Source of the DNA: Protonemura montana | Taxonomy: Eukaryota > Arthropoda > Insecta > Plecoptera > Nemouridae | Assembly (NCBI GenBank): GCA_947568835.1 | Contig: OX387608.1 | Span: 1,774,001 to 1,838,000, forward strand | DNA: 64,000 nucleotides | Direction: 5' to 3' | In this document: positions 22,701-32,984 of the stretch, in pieces | Numbering within the stretch: position 1 is the first letter of the stretch | Layout: each line of letters begins with the position of its first letter | Translations under genes and position numbers: made by a program | Notes under the pieces: generated by a model | Database searches by the model: none | What the model was told of the DNA's origin: nothing | What the model saw: the letters and a program-made list of their open reading frames with translations, nothing else

Positions 22701-23978
22701 GTGGTCATCTTAAGGCTAATAATAAAGTAACCCTTGTGAGGTGGAGTAGATCGAACCTGTTTCAAAACTCCACTCGATCTAGGTATATACCAAGTACATA
22801 CCAGTTACATAAAGTGGACATTTGCATATGAGCTTGGTTGTAATGCAAACACAAGGCCAAGTCTGCTTCATATCTTGGTAAAAAGCTGGGAAACAGCAAG
22901 TCAAGTAATGAGCTTCATTGCAGGAAACATTGCTGTGACTTATGTACCTTCCTACCTGACGACGATCATAATTGCTTTAGATTATATTTGTGCTCATCGC
23001 ACGATGGAGTAAGTCTGCCCCCCCCCCCCCTCATTCCTGTGACAGACACATAACCACAAAGATATGTCCGATACCGCACCAAATCCTATAAATACCATCA
23101 GATAAATACTGGTTGGTACACTGGTTGTTAATGCTCAGAGTTAATATCGCATCACGAAGCTTACCGCCTTGTGGAGTCCAGCTCTCTTCGCAGCATTTCA
23201 ATCTCTGTGGGCGGCTCGGACCGATGCAGCAGGAAATCTGGCAAGGCTCCGACCATTTCCGTTTCGGGAGCCGTTTCTTCCGGTCGCTCTGTTCTCGGAG
23301 TGAAGTCGGGCAGTGCGTCCGACCGGGGGGTGAAATTGGGCAATGTGTCAGAACGGGGGGTGAAGTCGGGCAACGCATCCGAGCGGGTGAAGTCGGGAAG
23401 CTGCTGGTTGCCGAGCGCAAAGCACTGTTCGAGTCCGGCGTGTTCTCCGGAGCTCAGAGCAAAGTCAGGCAGCTGCTCCAGTCGTTGGGCAAAGTCCGGC
23501 AGCTGCTCTTGGTGACCGAAACACTGCTCCACTACCAAATGGTCTTGCACAAAGTCGGGCAGGGCTGAGGCGAGCTCGGGGGCATAGATGTCGGGATCCG
23601 GAACGTAGCTGCGTGACGAAGAGCCGCTTGGGTACACCTTCCGTCTCGCTCCTGTGGAGCTGCTACTCGTCTCTCGACGTAAAAAGTGTTTGAACGAGAA
23701 GGGGTTTTCTTCTCTCTTTGGAAGGTCTGCTGAAAACGAGAGCCATGGCATGAGATTAGAGACGATTGACGCAGCAGTGAAAGGATGAAGATCGAATTTG
23801 AGGTTAGGTCAACCGTGGTACCTGAGGTTTCTGGTCGCCTCTCGAAGCTTGGCTGCTCTCCCAGACCTAAGTCTGGCTTGAGGACATCGCTTTCTTCGTC
23901 ACTGTTCTCCCGCGAGGTCCTCGGGGAATTCGGCCGCGGCGAGAACGACTCGTCGCAGTCGCGATTACTCTCTGCCAT
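19727..23978 (-). CDS. ENTR1: Endosome-associated trafficking regulator 1-like (ENTR1/SDCCAG3)
   Basis: ENTR1 is a coiled-coil adaptor on recycling endosomes linked to retromer, receptor recycling and cytokinesis (family knowledge). Exons: 23822-23978, 23165-23729, 21051-21186, 20154-20216, 19727-19951; phases fit, 381 aa (human about 435). Exon 2 has the family block ENPFSFKHFLRR, then a Ser-rich stretch, SYVPDPD and ALPDFVQDHLVVEQ. Eight LPDF/LPNF motifs follow across about 125 residues, the last four or so as a tandem SDALPDFTPR-like repeat. Exons 3 and 4 encode coiled coil (EQELRTLRAAERRELNALQK). The last exon has the conserved helical end (TAEAALRTLLGGVAELRVIA). The 70-bp satellite fills intron 2 and 5S-like repeats lie in intron 3. 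Homology is called from memory of the family. Confidence 0.82.
20380..20605 (-). repeat. Dispersed repeat with a CCGTCCTTCGGAAGGGACG hairpin, copy 1
   Basis: Read on the minus strand: GGATTTGTGGAGGAATCCTG, the hairpin, then GTTAAGCCGGTGGTCCCC. It matches 25848-26060 (plus) and shorter copies at 52105-52200 and 56406-56500. Probably the 3' part of a retroelement. Lies in ENTR1 intron 3. Confidence 0.75.
20608..20908 (-). repeat. 5S rRNA-derived 91-bp tandem repeat, about 3 copies (ENTR1 intron 3)
   Basis: The minus strand of each unit carries AAGTTAAGCAACACTGCG then AGGTATTGGATGGGTGACC, the 3' half of 5S rRNA including its C-box region. The outermost unit extends further into 5S sequence (TTAGATCACCGAAG). 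Confidence 0.85.
21203..22712. repeat. 70-bp satellite array, about 21 copies, with an 11-unit higher-order duplication
   Basis: The unit starts CATAATACGACCGGTGGTAT and ends GGTGCTACCATGGTGCTA. A block at about 21530-21830 reappears at about 22290-22590 with the same private variants, including a one-base loss in AGCGGTATTT. The offset of 760 bp equals 11 units minus a 10-bp deletion at 22021. ENTR1 intron 2. Confidence 0.95.
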
Positions 23979-25271
23979 TTGCGTATCGCTGGCTTGACAG
24001 GCGCCCGAAGAGTGTCAAAATCCTGTCACAGCTGCCATCACCGCTGCCATATTGGAATTCAGTGGCGGGGGTATTCCATTTGTATTTAATGATTTATTGG
24101 CTTGGTTAGGTACAATATAATGAGTTCTATACCTAGCTATAAAAGTTTACTTTATTTTAGTATACTAGCAGTACTTATTATATTATACTATACTTTATTT
24201 ATTTTAGATTTAATGAATTTATTACCTCCTATCCATAAATTCTGCTTGTAAGAAAGATGTAAAGTAACTATCAAATGACATTGTCTGAAAAAATATGCAT
24301 CTGTTAGGAAACAGATAGCTTTTAACAGTTATTTCTATGCTATTAGCCAAAGCTTTCAAGAACCTATGCAGCAAACTACAATGACATGATCATGCGAATA
24401 CATCGCATAGTGGAATATATTTGTAAAACCATTTCCTAGAACTTGTGACATTCATCATCCCTTTTTCTTTCATGCCACCATCACATTCAACTGTTCAGTA
24501 CTTCTTTCTATAATACTCATCACTTTCATTCCTCATTTTCTAGGGAAGGTAGTTCCATAGACATCAACTTGTGTATGGCAACTGTAAGGTGGTCCTGCCA
24601 AGTTCACACAGACAACAAACTATACGACCGCAAGCGCCTTATTGTACCAGACTCGCATCCTTTTTAAAAGTATGCATCGAGCTTAACGCCAAAAAGGAAA
24701 TCTACAATAAATCAGACACACATTATCTTTGGGCATTTTTTTCAAACTAATAACTAATAAGCCAATGCAAGGAACAGAAAGAACATGGCACTGGAAGGTA
24801 AATAAAAACACAATTGTCAAGTTATAGAAATCACATTCCTATTTTTGTTCAATCAAATATTTGCTCTTCCAGCAATCAGAGCACTACAGTTGTAAACAAG
24901 CCAACCCTACACGGCGGCCATCACACACACCACAACAACCAAACTCTAACACGATCGATGTTTCGTAACCGCATTTGCCAACCTTTCAATTCGTAACCAG
25001 CAGTCGATGCAATATGTCAACATGATAAACCAACGCTGCAACAATCAGAGTTGAAGCCACAAACTTCTTTGCAGAAACTCTGACAGAAAGATCTGCTATG
25101 CACTGAAATAACAAAACAATGAATTTAAACAGAAATGTCAGTAAAGTATTTTGATGGTACGAACACGAGTAAAATGCAATGCAAGACTTTGGATTCTCTC
25201 TGTCCGTGTTTACGCAGAGCAGCTTGAAATGTTCGCCAAGAGAAGCACGAAACCGTGGAGTCGACGCCAGC
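23979..25271. other. Spacer between ENTR1 (5' end) and GTPBP4 (3' end)
   Basis: AT-rich, presumed ENTR1 promoter and GTPBP4 3' UTR. No coding exon, tRNA or clear repeat seen. Confidence 0.4.
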
Positions 25272-28200
25272 CTAGCGACGATCTGTCTTGCCCGAACCAC
25301 GTTTCCCGGAGAACAAGTGTTTGGGCATTTTTGTTCCGATGAAACGATCCGCCTCTCCCTTCATTCCCTTGCGAGCAATCTTGTGCTTCAGCGCTTTGTG
25401 CGCTATGTTCTTCAGCTTGCCCTTCATCTGCAAGTCAGAGAAACAAAGATGTCAGCAAACCAGAGATACAATGACAGCTGATTGTATATTTCAAAGAGAT
25501 TAGAAAGCGATAGAAATTAATACGAAGGAAATATGCCAATCGAATCGTCGTGCAAACAAACTTTGAAACCAGTGACTTTGAAATGGAGTCCGTCTGTTTG
25601 TCTGTCTGTATTTAAGTGGATATGTCAATAGCAACAAATCAATCCAATTTGTACATCACGGCTGATAGCGAAGGGGAAACAAAAAATATTGTGTACTGCC
25701 AGGTCCTCAAATAAAACTATATTATCAATTACTAAATTTTGTGCGTCAGATAATTCGATATATTTATGTTAAATAGTTTAACTTAACATTAGTTTTAATA
25801 AAAATTGTCCAAGTTCGAGCGAAGCCGGGTAGGAATACTAGTATGATATGCAATTATGATTGGATTTGTGGAGGAATCCTGTTGTTCGCGTTGTACCGTC
25901 CTTCGGAAGGGACGTTAAGCCAGTGGTCCCCTTGGTCTTCGGCAGGAGTAGGCTACGTGCCGGCACCGGGTTTCCCCTCCTCCCTTCTAACTATGTTAGG
26001 TTCATCATCATCCACTCATTCACTGACGCCATTAGACCCGTGCCACATGACCAGATGTCAAAACAGTGCGTCGTTAAACACCAGTAACCAGTCATTAAAA
26101 CAAGTTGTGTTCTAACCTCACTATCCTTGACGCCCTGTTCATCGCGCGGCGGGGCAGAAAGGCTCCGCGTGCGCGAGTGCTTTGACTCGTCGCGACGCGC
26201 TCGCTTAGCCGACGGATCTCGCGACGCGGCGCGCGCCTTGATTGGTGTCTTCGTGAAGTGGGCCTGTAACCATGGCAACAAAACATTCAGCAACTAAACA
26301 AACACAAGTGTCAAGCGGTTTCAGATCATTTCCAACATACAACATGTCAAGCCATTGTTTGGTAGATTTAAACTGTCAGATGAAATCTTAATAAAATTGC
26401 AAACGCTTCCAATGCGCGAGGTATTTTATTATTATGAACACTATAACCGTCTCAAAAATTGATGTTCAAACGGGGACTCAAACCCCGATCTCCACCTGTC
26501 GCGGGTGTTGCTCTAACCCATTGAGCTACTTGGACCCCGATCTCCACCTGTCGCGGGTGTTGCTCTAACCCATTGAGCTACTTGGACACTGGCTTTTTGA
26601 GACGATTTTAGTGTATTTGGGCATCAATTTTTGAGACGGTTATAGAACCACAGCTATTATTCAAGATCAGGCAAGAATGCCATGTCATGGATTTTCAAGA
26701 CAAACAGAATTGCCAGGACAGAATTGCAAAAAACAGTATTTTCATGACAGAGATGGCAATGATAGGATTGTCAGGACAGGGACAAGTTGCTTACGTCCTC
26801 AGTGTCCTCCATGTCAACTCCGAGTCCCTCCATCTCTTGACGGAGTCTCGTGGTGCTTCGACCGCGAGCCTTGGCCGGAGCCGTTCTCGGCACGACGGGC
26901 TTCGTAGACTTCTTGCCGATCGCAGACTCGATCCTCATCAACTTCTTCTTGTCCTGGATCTGCTTGGCCAGCGCACGGATCTGAAGACCAACAATGAGAG
27001 AATAAACCACCAGCACCTAGTGCATTGGACTGCTTGGATAAACATGGCCCATAAGAATAACACAGAGACATTGTTCAACCACTAGCACCTAGTACATTGG
27101 ACTGCTTGGAAAAACATGGCCCATTAGAATAACACGGAGACATTTTTCAACCACTAGCACCTTGTACATTGGACTGCTTGGATAAAACATGGCCCATAAG
27201 AATAACACAGAGACATTTTTCAACCACTAGCACCTAGTACATTGGACTGCTTGGAAAAACATGGCCCATAAGAATAACACAGAGACATTTTTCAACCACT
27301 AGCACCTAGTACATTGGACTGCTTGGATAAAACATGGCCCATAAGAATAACACAGAGACATTTTTCAACCACTAGCACCTAGTTCATTGGACTGCTTGGA
27401 AAAACATGGCCCATTAGAATAACACAGAGACATTTTTCAACCACTAGCACCTAGTACATTGGACTGCTTGGATAAAACATGGCCCACAATATTTAGCTTT
27501 GCTAGCTACTCACGTCCAACAAAGTCTGGCTGGTATCCTGTTCCGGGATGTCATAAAAGCCGGACTCGACCAGCATCTGTTCCTCGCGTACGAGCCGCTC
27601 AAACTTGGCGACGATGTCCACGTCGACGAAGTCCGCGATGTTATGCCCCTCCCACAGCTCGGGTATGACGTCGTACTTCCATTCATCGGGGAGGTCGTAG
27701 CTCTTCTGGAGGTCGAGCACGTAGTCGTCGCCCTGTTCGTCGAGGATGTCCTTCTCCAGCTTACGTTTCCTCGTCCTCGGCTGACCAGCGGCAAGTCGAG
27801 CCTTGCGTTCCAGCACGGACGCTGCCGCGGAGAGATAAAAAAATTCAATTAGACCCGGTTTTATTTACATGATAGACATTTAAAATTTGTGCTATCTTTA
27901 AGATGGATTTTAGACTCATGTCTACTTGATTTATCCTTGGCTATCTTTAGTTAGCTTGTATATGAGAGGTCGATTTCACTATAAGACGTTTAAATCTTGC
28001 TCTAAATCGGCGTTTAAGGAAGGTTTTAGGGCACATTATTGCTCACTGTTTAGCCGACATTTTGAAAGATTTGAAAGAGAATGTTTAGATAAACACACAA
28101 ATTGTTTTTTTTTTATTTAAATTTGAATTTGGTGATGCTTTAGGAAGGCTTTGTCCTGTCACATAAAAGAAATTTAATTTAGCAGCCGTCACTATTTTCC

Positions 28201-31200
28201 CTCTGTTCAAAGAGACCGTGGTCTTTCAAGTGTTTTCATCGGTAGTTAAGTGGTTTTCAACTATTAAATGGTCAAAATTAGTTGTGTTTTAAAAACTCTG
28301 GAATAAGCTTGGAAATCATGGGAATTGACTCCTCACCGGGAATGGTGACCGGCCGCTCCCGGTTGTCCCGCTTGACCGGCATCGCGACGTGTAGCCGCCC
28401 AAGGATGTCGCCCGAACGCTTGGAACGCATCTTGTTCTCGACTCGGAAAGCGAGCAGTCGTTCGCACGCCTCGTTCTTCGCCTCCATGACCCCGGTCTCT
28501 AGCAACGTCGACATCTGCAGGACCGGCACTTGGTCGGCCTCCAGCGGCGCCAGGGATAACTTCGTGGCCTCGGAGATCGAATCCAACGGAGTCAAGTCGC
28601 TCTTGTTCATCACCACCAGCAGCGGCTGGGAGACAAAGACAACAAGTTGAGGTTAGAACGCTTTGAAGCAAGACACGATACACATTCTGTTCAACAATGT
28701 GCTACCAGCACTCAAAGACCCACGAGGAACTAACCAATCTAAGACTGCTCTAAAGAAATGATCTACGCCCGTACAACCTCAATGACTTACATATTAACAC
28801 AATTGTATTTATTTTTAATGCAAACAATTGACTTTGCCTTTAATACAATTGTTGTAATATAACATATTCTCTAACAAACAATGTCACGTACACATTTCTT
28901 AGTTCCTAGATTGAAAATAATTATTTTCAATTATTATTAATTGGCTAGTTAGAAAAAAAAACACCTGTTTTAGGAATGTTTGATAGATAACTAGTAGACC
29001 CACCCGCTGCGTACGCAGCTGCCTTGTGTTAGGTGACAGATAAGAGTGATTTATAAATTTGAGTTGATTTCAGCAATCTCAGAACATCAGTTCAGCAATT
29101 TTAGTTCCTCAGAAAAGATTTTTTTTCTCACTCCCAAACAGAACTGGTCATGTGTATGATGGTCACCCATCCAATACCTGACCCAGCGCAGTGTTACTTA
29201 ACTTTCATCCCTCCAAACTCTCTCCCAAACAGAACTGGTCATGTGTATGATAGTTACCCATCCAATACCTGACCCAGCGCAGTGTTGCTTAACTTTCATC
29301 TCTCCAACCTCTCTCCCGAACAGAACTGGTCATGTGTATGATAGTTACCCATCCAATACCTGACCCAGCGCAGTGTTGCTTAACTTTCATCCCTCCAACC
29401 TCTCTCCCGAACAGAACTGGTCATGTGTATGATGGTCACCCATCCAATACCTGACTCAGCGCAGTGTTGCTTAACTTCCATCCCTCCAAGCTCTCTCCCG
29501 AACAGAACTGGTCATGTGTATGATGGTCGCTCATCCAATACCTGACTCAGCACAGTGTTGCTTAACTTTCATCCCTCCAACCTCTCTCCCAAACAGAACT
29601 GGTCATGTGTATGATGGTCACCCATCCAATACCTGACTCAGCGCAGTGTTGCTTAACTTCCATCCCTCCAAGCTCTCTCCCGAACAGAACTGGTCATGTG
29701 TATAATGGTGACCCATCCAATACCTGATCCAGCAAAGTGTTGCTTAACTTTTATCCCTCCAACCTCTCTCCCGAACAGAACTGGTCATGTGTATGATGGT
29801 CACCCATCCAATACCTGACCCAGCGCAGTGTTGCTCAACTTTCATCCCTCCAACCTCTCTCCCGAACAGAACTGGTCATGTGTATGATGGTCACGCTAGT
29901 GCTAAGATTAGAACATGAGTTTAGTTTGAGGTTAGAACGCACCTTGTTTGCAAACAGTGGCTTGATGGACAGGTAGAGCGCCACTTGTTGATCGACGGTT
30001 TGTCCACACGTCTCCGAGAGATCCATGAAGTAGAGGACAGCCGCTCGCAGATGAGCCAACGCGGTCACCGCTTGCATCTCGATCACGTTGCGTTCCTCCA
30101 GCGGATGATCCAAGATGCCGGGAGTGTCGATCACTTGCCTGAGAAATTGTGCGGGAACCATAACGATTGAAAATCAACGAAAAAGTCCTCGCTGTTTGTT
30201 ATTTATATCAAGTCCCTGTTTGGGAATCAATTTTTGAGACGGTTGTAGTGTTCATAAGAATAAAATACCCTGCGCATTGCAAGCGTTTGCAATTTAAATC
30301 AGATTTAGCATATCGCCATTGAGTGTGATATTTCTCGTAGGTTAACTCCCTTTTGAAACTTTTCATGCTTGAAAAATCTCCATCAATGTTTACCTCAACG
30401 ATTGATAAACACGTAACGATATTCAAAAGCGAGTAACCTAAGAGAAATATCTATATTAAATTTCATACGACAGTGGCTCCACTTAACGTGATGTTCCGGT
30501 ACTCTGCATTTTTTTCGGTAAAGTAGTCATTTGTTGGCTATCTTTCACGCAGAAAGTTTAACATTGACGTTCTGTCTCTACCTAGAACCTGCACACTCAA
30601 CGGTTTAACATTAACGTTCTGTCTCTACCTAGAACCTGCACACTCAACGGTTTAACATTAACGTTCTGTCTCTACCTAGAACCTGCACACTCAACGATAC
30701 CGCACAGTATGTTTTAGGTTAGGTCAGACGTGCATGCAACAGGTGAGTACGCACCAACGCAGGTACTTGTAGTCCGTGTGTCCGACGTAGAGGGACTTGG
30801 TGGTGAATGCGTACGGCTGCACCTCGACGTCGGCCCGCGTGACCTTGTTCACGAAGCTCGACTTGCCGACGTTGGGGAAGCCGCAAATCAGCAGCGTTCG
30901 CGTGTACGGATCGATGCTCGGCAATCGAGCGAGATGCTGACGTACCTGCTCCAGGTACTGCAGGTTGGCCCCTTGTCGCTTGATTATTGTCACCATTCTG
31001 CAGAACGACGCAAAGTTTCAATGGTGGACCATACAAGTCGTGCAAGAGCTAGGCTTCAAGGACTTAATTTGGGTAACAACATTGAGATAAAGACAATTTA
31101 CCTTCCCAAAGAGGCTTTTTTCAAGCATTTGCAGCGATATAGCGAATCAGCAAACTTCAGAAGTCGCAGATAGTCTTTAGCCACACTGGAACAAGAATAG

Positions 31201-31739
31201 TTTGTGTTATTTATTGGAACTTTAACCCTCATGATATGCCTCATGGCTTCCCACGTGACAGCTCACATTACGATTGCACAACACGACTCACTTGTCAATC
31301 AGATGTCTAGCCGTGTTCAGCTGGCCCAACGCGAGCTTGTAATGGTCCTTGTCGTAAAGCACGTTCATCAAGTCGGCGTAAAAAGGATGGATGTCGTCAA
31401 GTTTCGGAAACTCCTGGATGATTCGGGATAGCCGATCGTGGAAACTTTGCATCGTGAACTTCACCTTGCGCATATAGAACTGGCGAATCCGAGTTATTTT
31501 GTAACTTTTGTGTACAACGGTTGGTGTTTTGCGTTGCGTCTTCGACAGCATGATATCTACGAAGTCCTGCAAAGAAAAGTTGAAATATTAGATCCATTGT
31601 GAACACGTGGTGTTAGAGAACTCAGGTTGGGACAGGTTGGACCACGTTAGTCACCAAATGGTTAAAACTACTGCTGTTTCTACAGTACCTTCGATGTCGG
31701 CACCACCGCGATCTTTTTAAAGTTATAAAGCGACGTCAT
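25272..31739 (-). CDS. GTPBP4: Nucleolar GTP-binding protein 1 (NOG1/GTPBP4)
   Basis: A conserved OBG-family GTPase needed for late nucleolar/nucleoplasmic 60S subunit maturation. Ten exons: 31689-31739, 31292-31566, 31102-31185, 30755-30997, 29943-30138, 28337-28625, 27514-27821, 26795-26980, 26117-26263, 25272-25427. All phases fit, giving 644 aa against 634 in human. The start reads [17 protein letters not shown], as in NOG1 proteins. The G1 loop GFPNVGKS is in exon 4, G3 [14 protein letters not shown] in exon 5 and G4 NKSD in exon 6. Exon 7 carries GDDYVLDLQ and [12 protein letters not shown]. The last exon is the basic nucleolar tail ending SGKTDRR. Introns hold 73-bp, 91-bp 5S-like and 47-bp tandem repeats. 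No sign of decay. Confidence 0.97.
25848..26060 (+). repeat. Dispersed repeat with a CCGTCCTTCGGAAGGGACG hairpin, copy 2
   Basis: About 200 bp matching 20380-20605 in the opposite orientation, including GGAATCCTGTTGTTCGCG and GTGCCGGCACCGG. Lies in the last GTPBP4 intron, between exons 26117-26263 and 25272-25427. Confidence 0.75.
26380..26648. repeat. tRNA-like foldback element with duplicated core
   Basis: Two tandem minus-oriented tRNA-like stretches share GATCTCCACCTGTCGCGGGT; the second is truncated. CCGTCTCAAAAATTGATG and TTTTTGAGACGGTTATAG form the inverted ends. GTPBP4 intron. Confidence 0.8.
27003..27487. repeat. 73-bp tandem array, about 6.7 copies, filling a GTPBP4 intron
   Basis: Units contain CAACCACTAGCACCTAGTAC and GGACTGCTTGGATAAAACAT. 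The array takes up almost the whole 533-bp intron between exons 27514-27821 and 26795-26980, leaving about 25 bp on each side. Confidence 0.93.
28195..28305 (-). repeat. Dispersed repeat of about 170 bp, truncated minus-strand copy
   Basis: Reverse complement shares the TTTAAAACACAACTAATTTTGACC-like block and TCTCTTTGA end of the family at 18755-18925 and 43687-43860. Just downstream of GTPBP4 exon 28337-28625. Confidence 0.55.
29115..29895 (-). repeat. 5S rRNA-derived 91-bp tandem repeat, about 8.6 copies (GTPBP4 intron)
   Basis: Same unit as at 20608-20908, with AGGTATTGGATGGGTGACC on the minus strand. The longest array of the four, ending about 50 bp from exon 29943-30138. Confidence 0.88.
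30205..30312 (+). repeat. tRNA-like element, 3' part only
   Basis: Ends of the tRNA T arm (AAGTCCCTGTTTGGG), then TTTTTGAGACGG and the tail GCAAGCGTTTGCAATTTAAA. GTPBP4 intron. Confidence 0.7.
30555..30698. repeat. 47-bp tandem repeat, about 3 copies
   Basis: Unit contains ACGTTCTGTCTCTACCTAGA and CCTGCACACTCAACGG. Located just downstream (in gene sense) of GTPBP4 exon 30755-30997. Confidence 0.9.
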
Positions 31740-32984
31740 TTTGAAGGTTTATTTGTTTCAATAACTAGTTATTATTGAAATAAACGCAGGCAAAACACGA
31801 TCAGACAGCCACGCAATGGCCGCCGATCAATGAAGGCTGATGGTATGGGCTAAATGACAAGAATGTGTACCAAAGTTGTGCTGCCCTCTAGACGCAATGT
31901 TCAAACTAACACACCGTTCATGGATAAAATTGCGGTGAAAATGAAAAGTCGATTGTTTCGGTGTAAAAATATCGTTTGGTCTATCAAAAGCCTGACGAAG
32001 TTCAGATGAATTTACTAGCATATCGTTAAAATCACTTAAATAGATCTAAATGATCCACGCAAATTATTTTGGGTGTTCTTGAGGTCAGTTCGTGACCTTT
32101 TAATAATTTTTTTGGCAAAAGGTACACAATTTGTCTGTTCGATTTTGGTGTCATATGGCTGTAAGTATTTAATAGTGTCATTGCCCTTGCACATAAAGCT
32201 TATATCGACTTGACTTTGAGTGAATTTGGGATATTTTTACTGGTCCTATTGATGTGTTTTCTATTTATTAGCTCTTGTAAAGATTTCTACAATCTGCAAA
32301 TGTGTACTTAGGTCACGAACGTAACTTTATTACCGGTTGTGAACTTGTAAATATTTATAAATTTGTATTGACATATCTTTGGTTTAAGTACATCACAATA
32401 TACTTGGCTTTATATTGATTTTATTGACGTGTGAGCGAACACATTAGTACTTTTAAAGGTGTTTGAAACACGAAATGATATTTGTCTTTGATATCCCTAC
32501 CTATAGTCCTTACCCTATCTATAGTCTTTGATAGGGACTATAGGTTTTTAATTTCACCGCGCTTTTATTCATTTAATCCACTTTAGTTTGCTCTTTACGG
32601 TACAGAGGGCAGAACAATCGAGAGTACATATTCTTTACAAAACCGTCGAAAGACCACTTGAGGAATGTGTACCAACTTTAGAACAAGTAGATTGGCAACA
32701 TGTTGTACAAGTGGCGCGTCAAAGTCAGTATTACAAAACATTAGGTTTTGTTTTAATTTATTTTTACATTCATTATCATATAACATTATCATATTTGAAG
32801 GTTCGATTGTCATATTTAGTTGATTTATTCATAAAAAATTCACACTCAAGTCGTCATATATCAATAATCAGGGCAAACGACTAGTTGTCATAGTAACAAG
32901 GCAATTGTTTACATGCTGTCACTGGCAAAGTTGTGACAAAAAGAGGTAGGTAATTCACTAACTCGTACGCCAAATCAACTCAAA
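31740..32984. promoter_or_regulatory. Divergent intergenic region GTPBP4-RIBC2
   Basis: The two start codons point away from each other across about 1.2 kb, so promoters for both should lie here. AT-rich; no TATA box, repeat or further exon that I can support. Confidence 0.4.
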
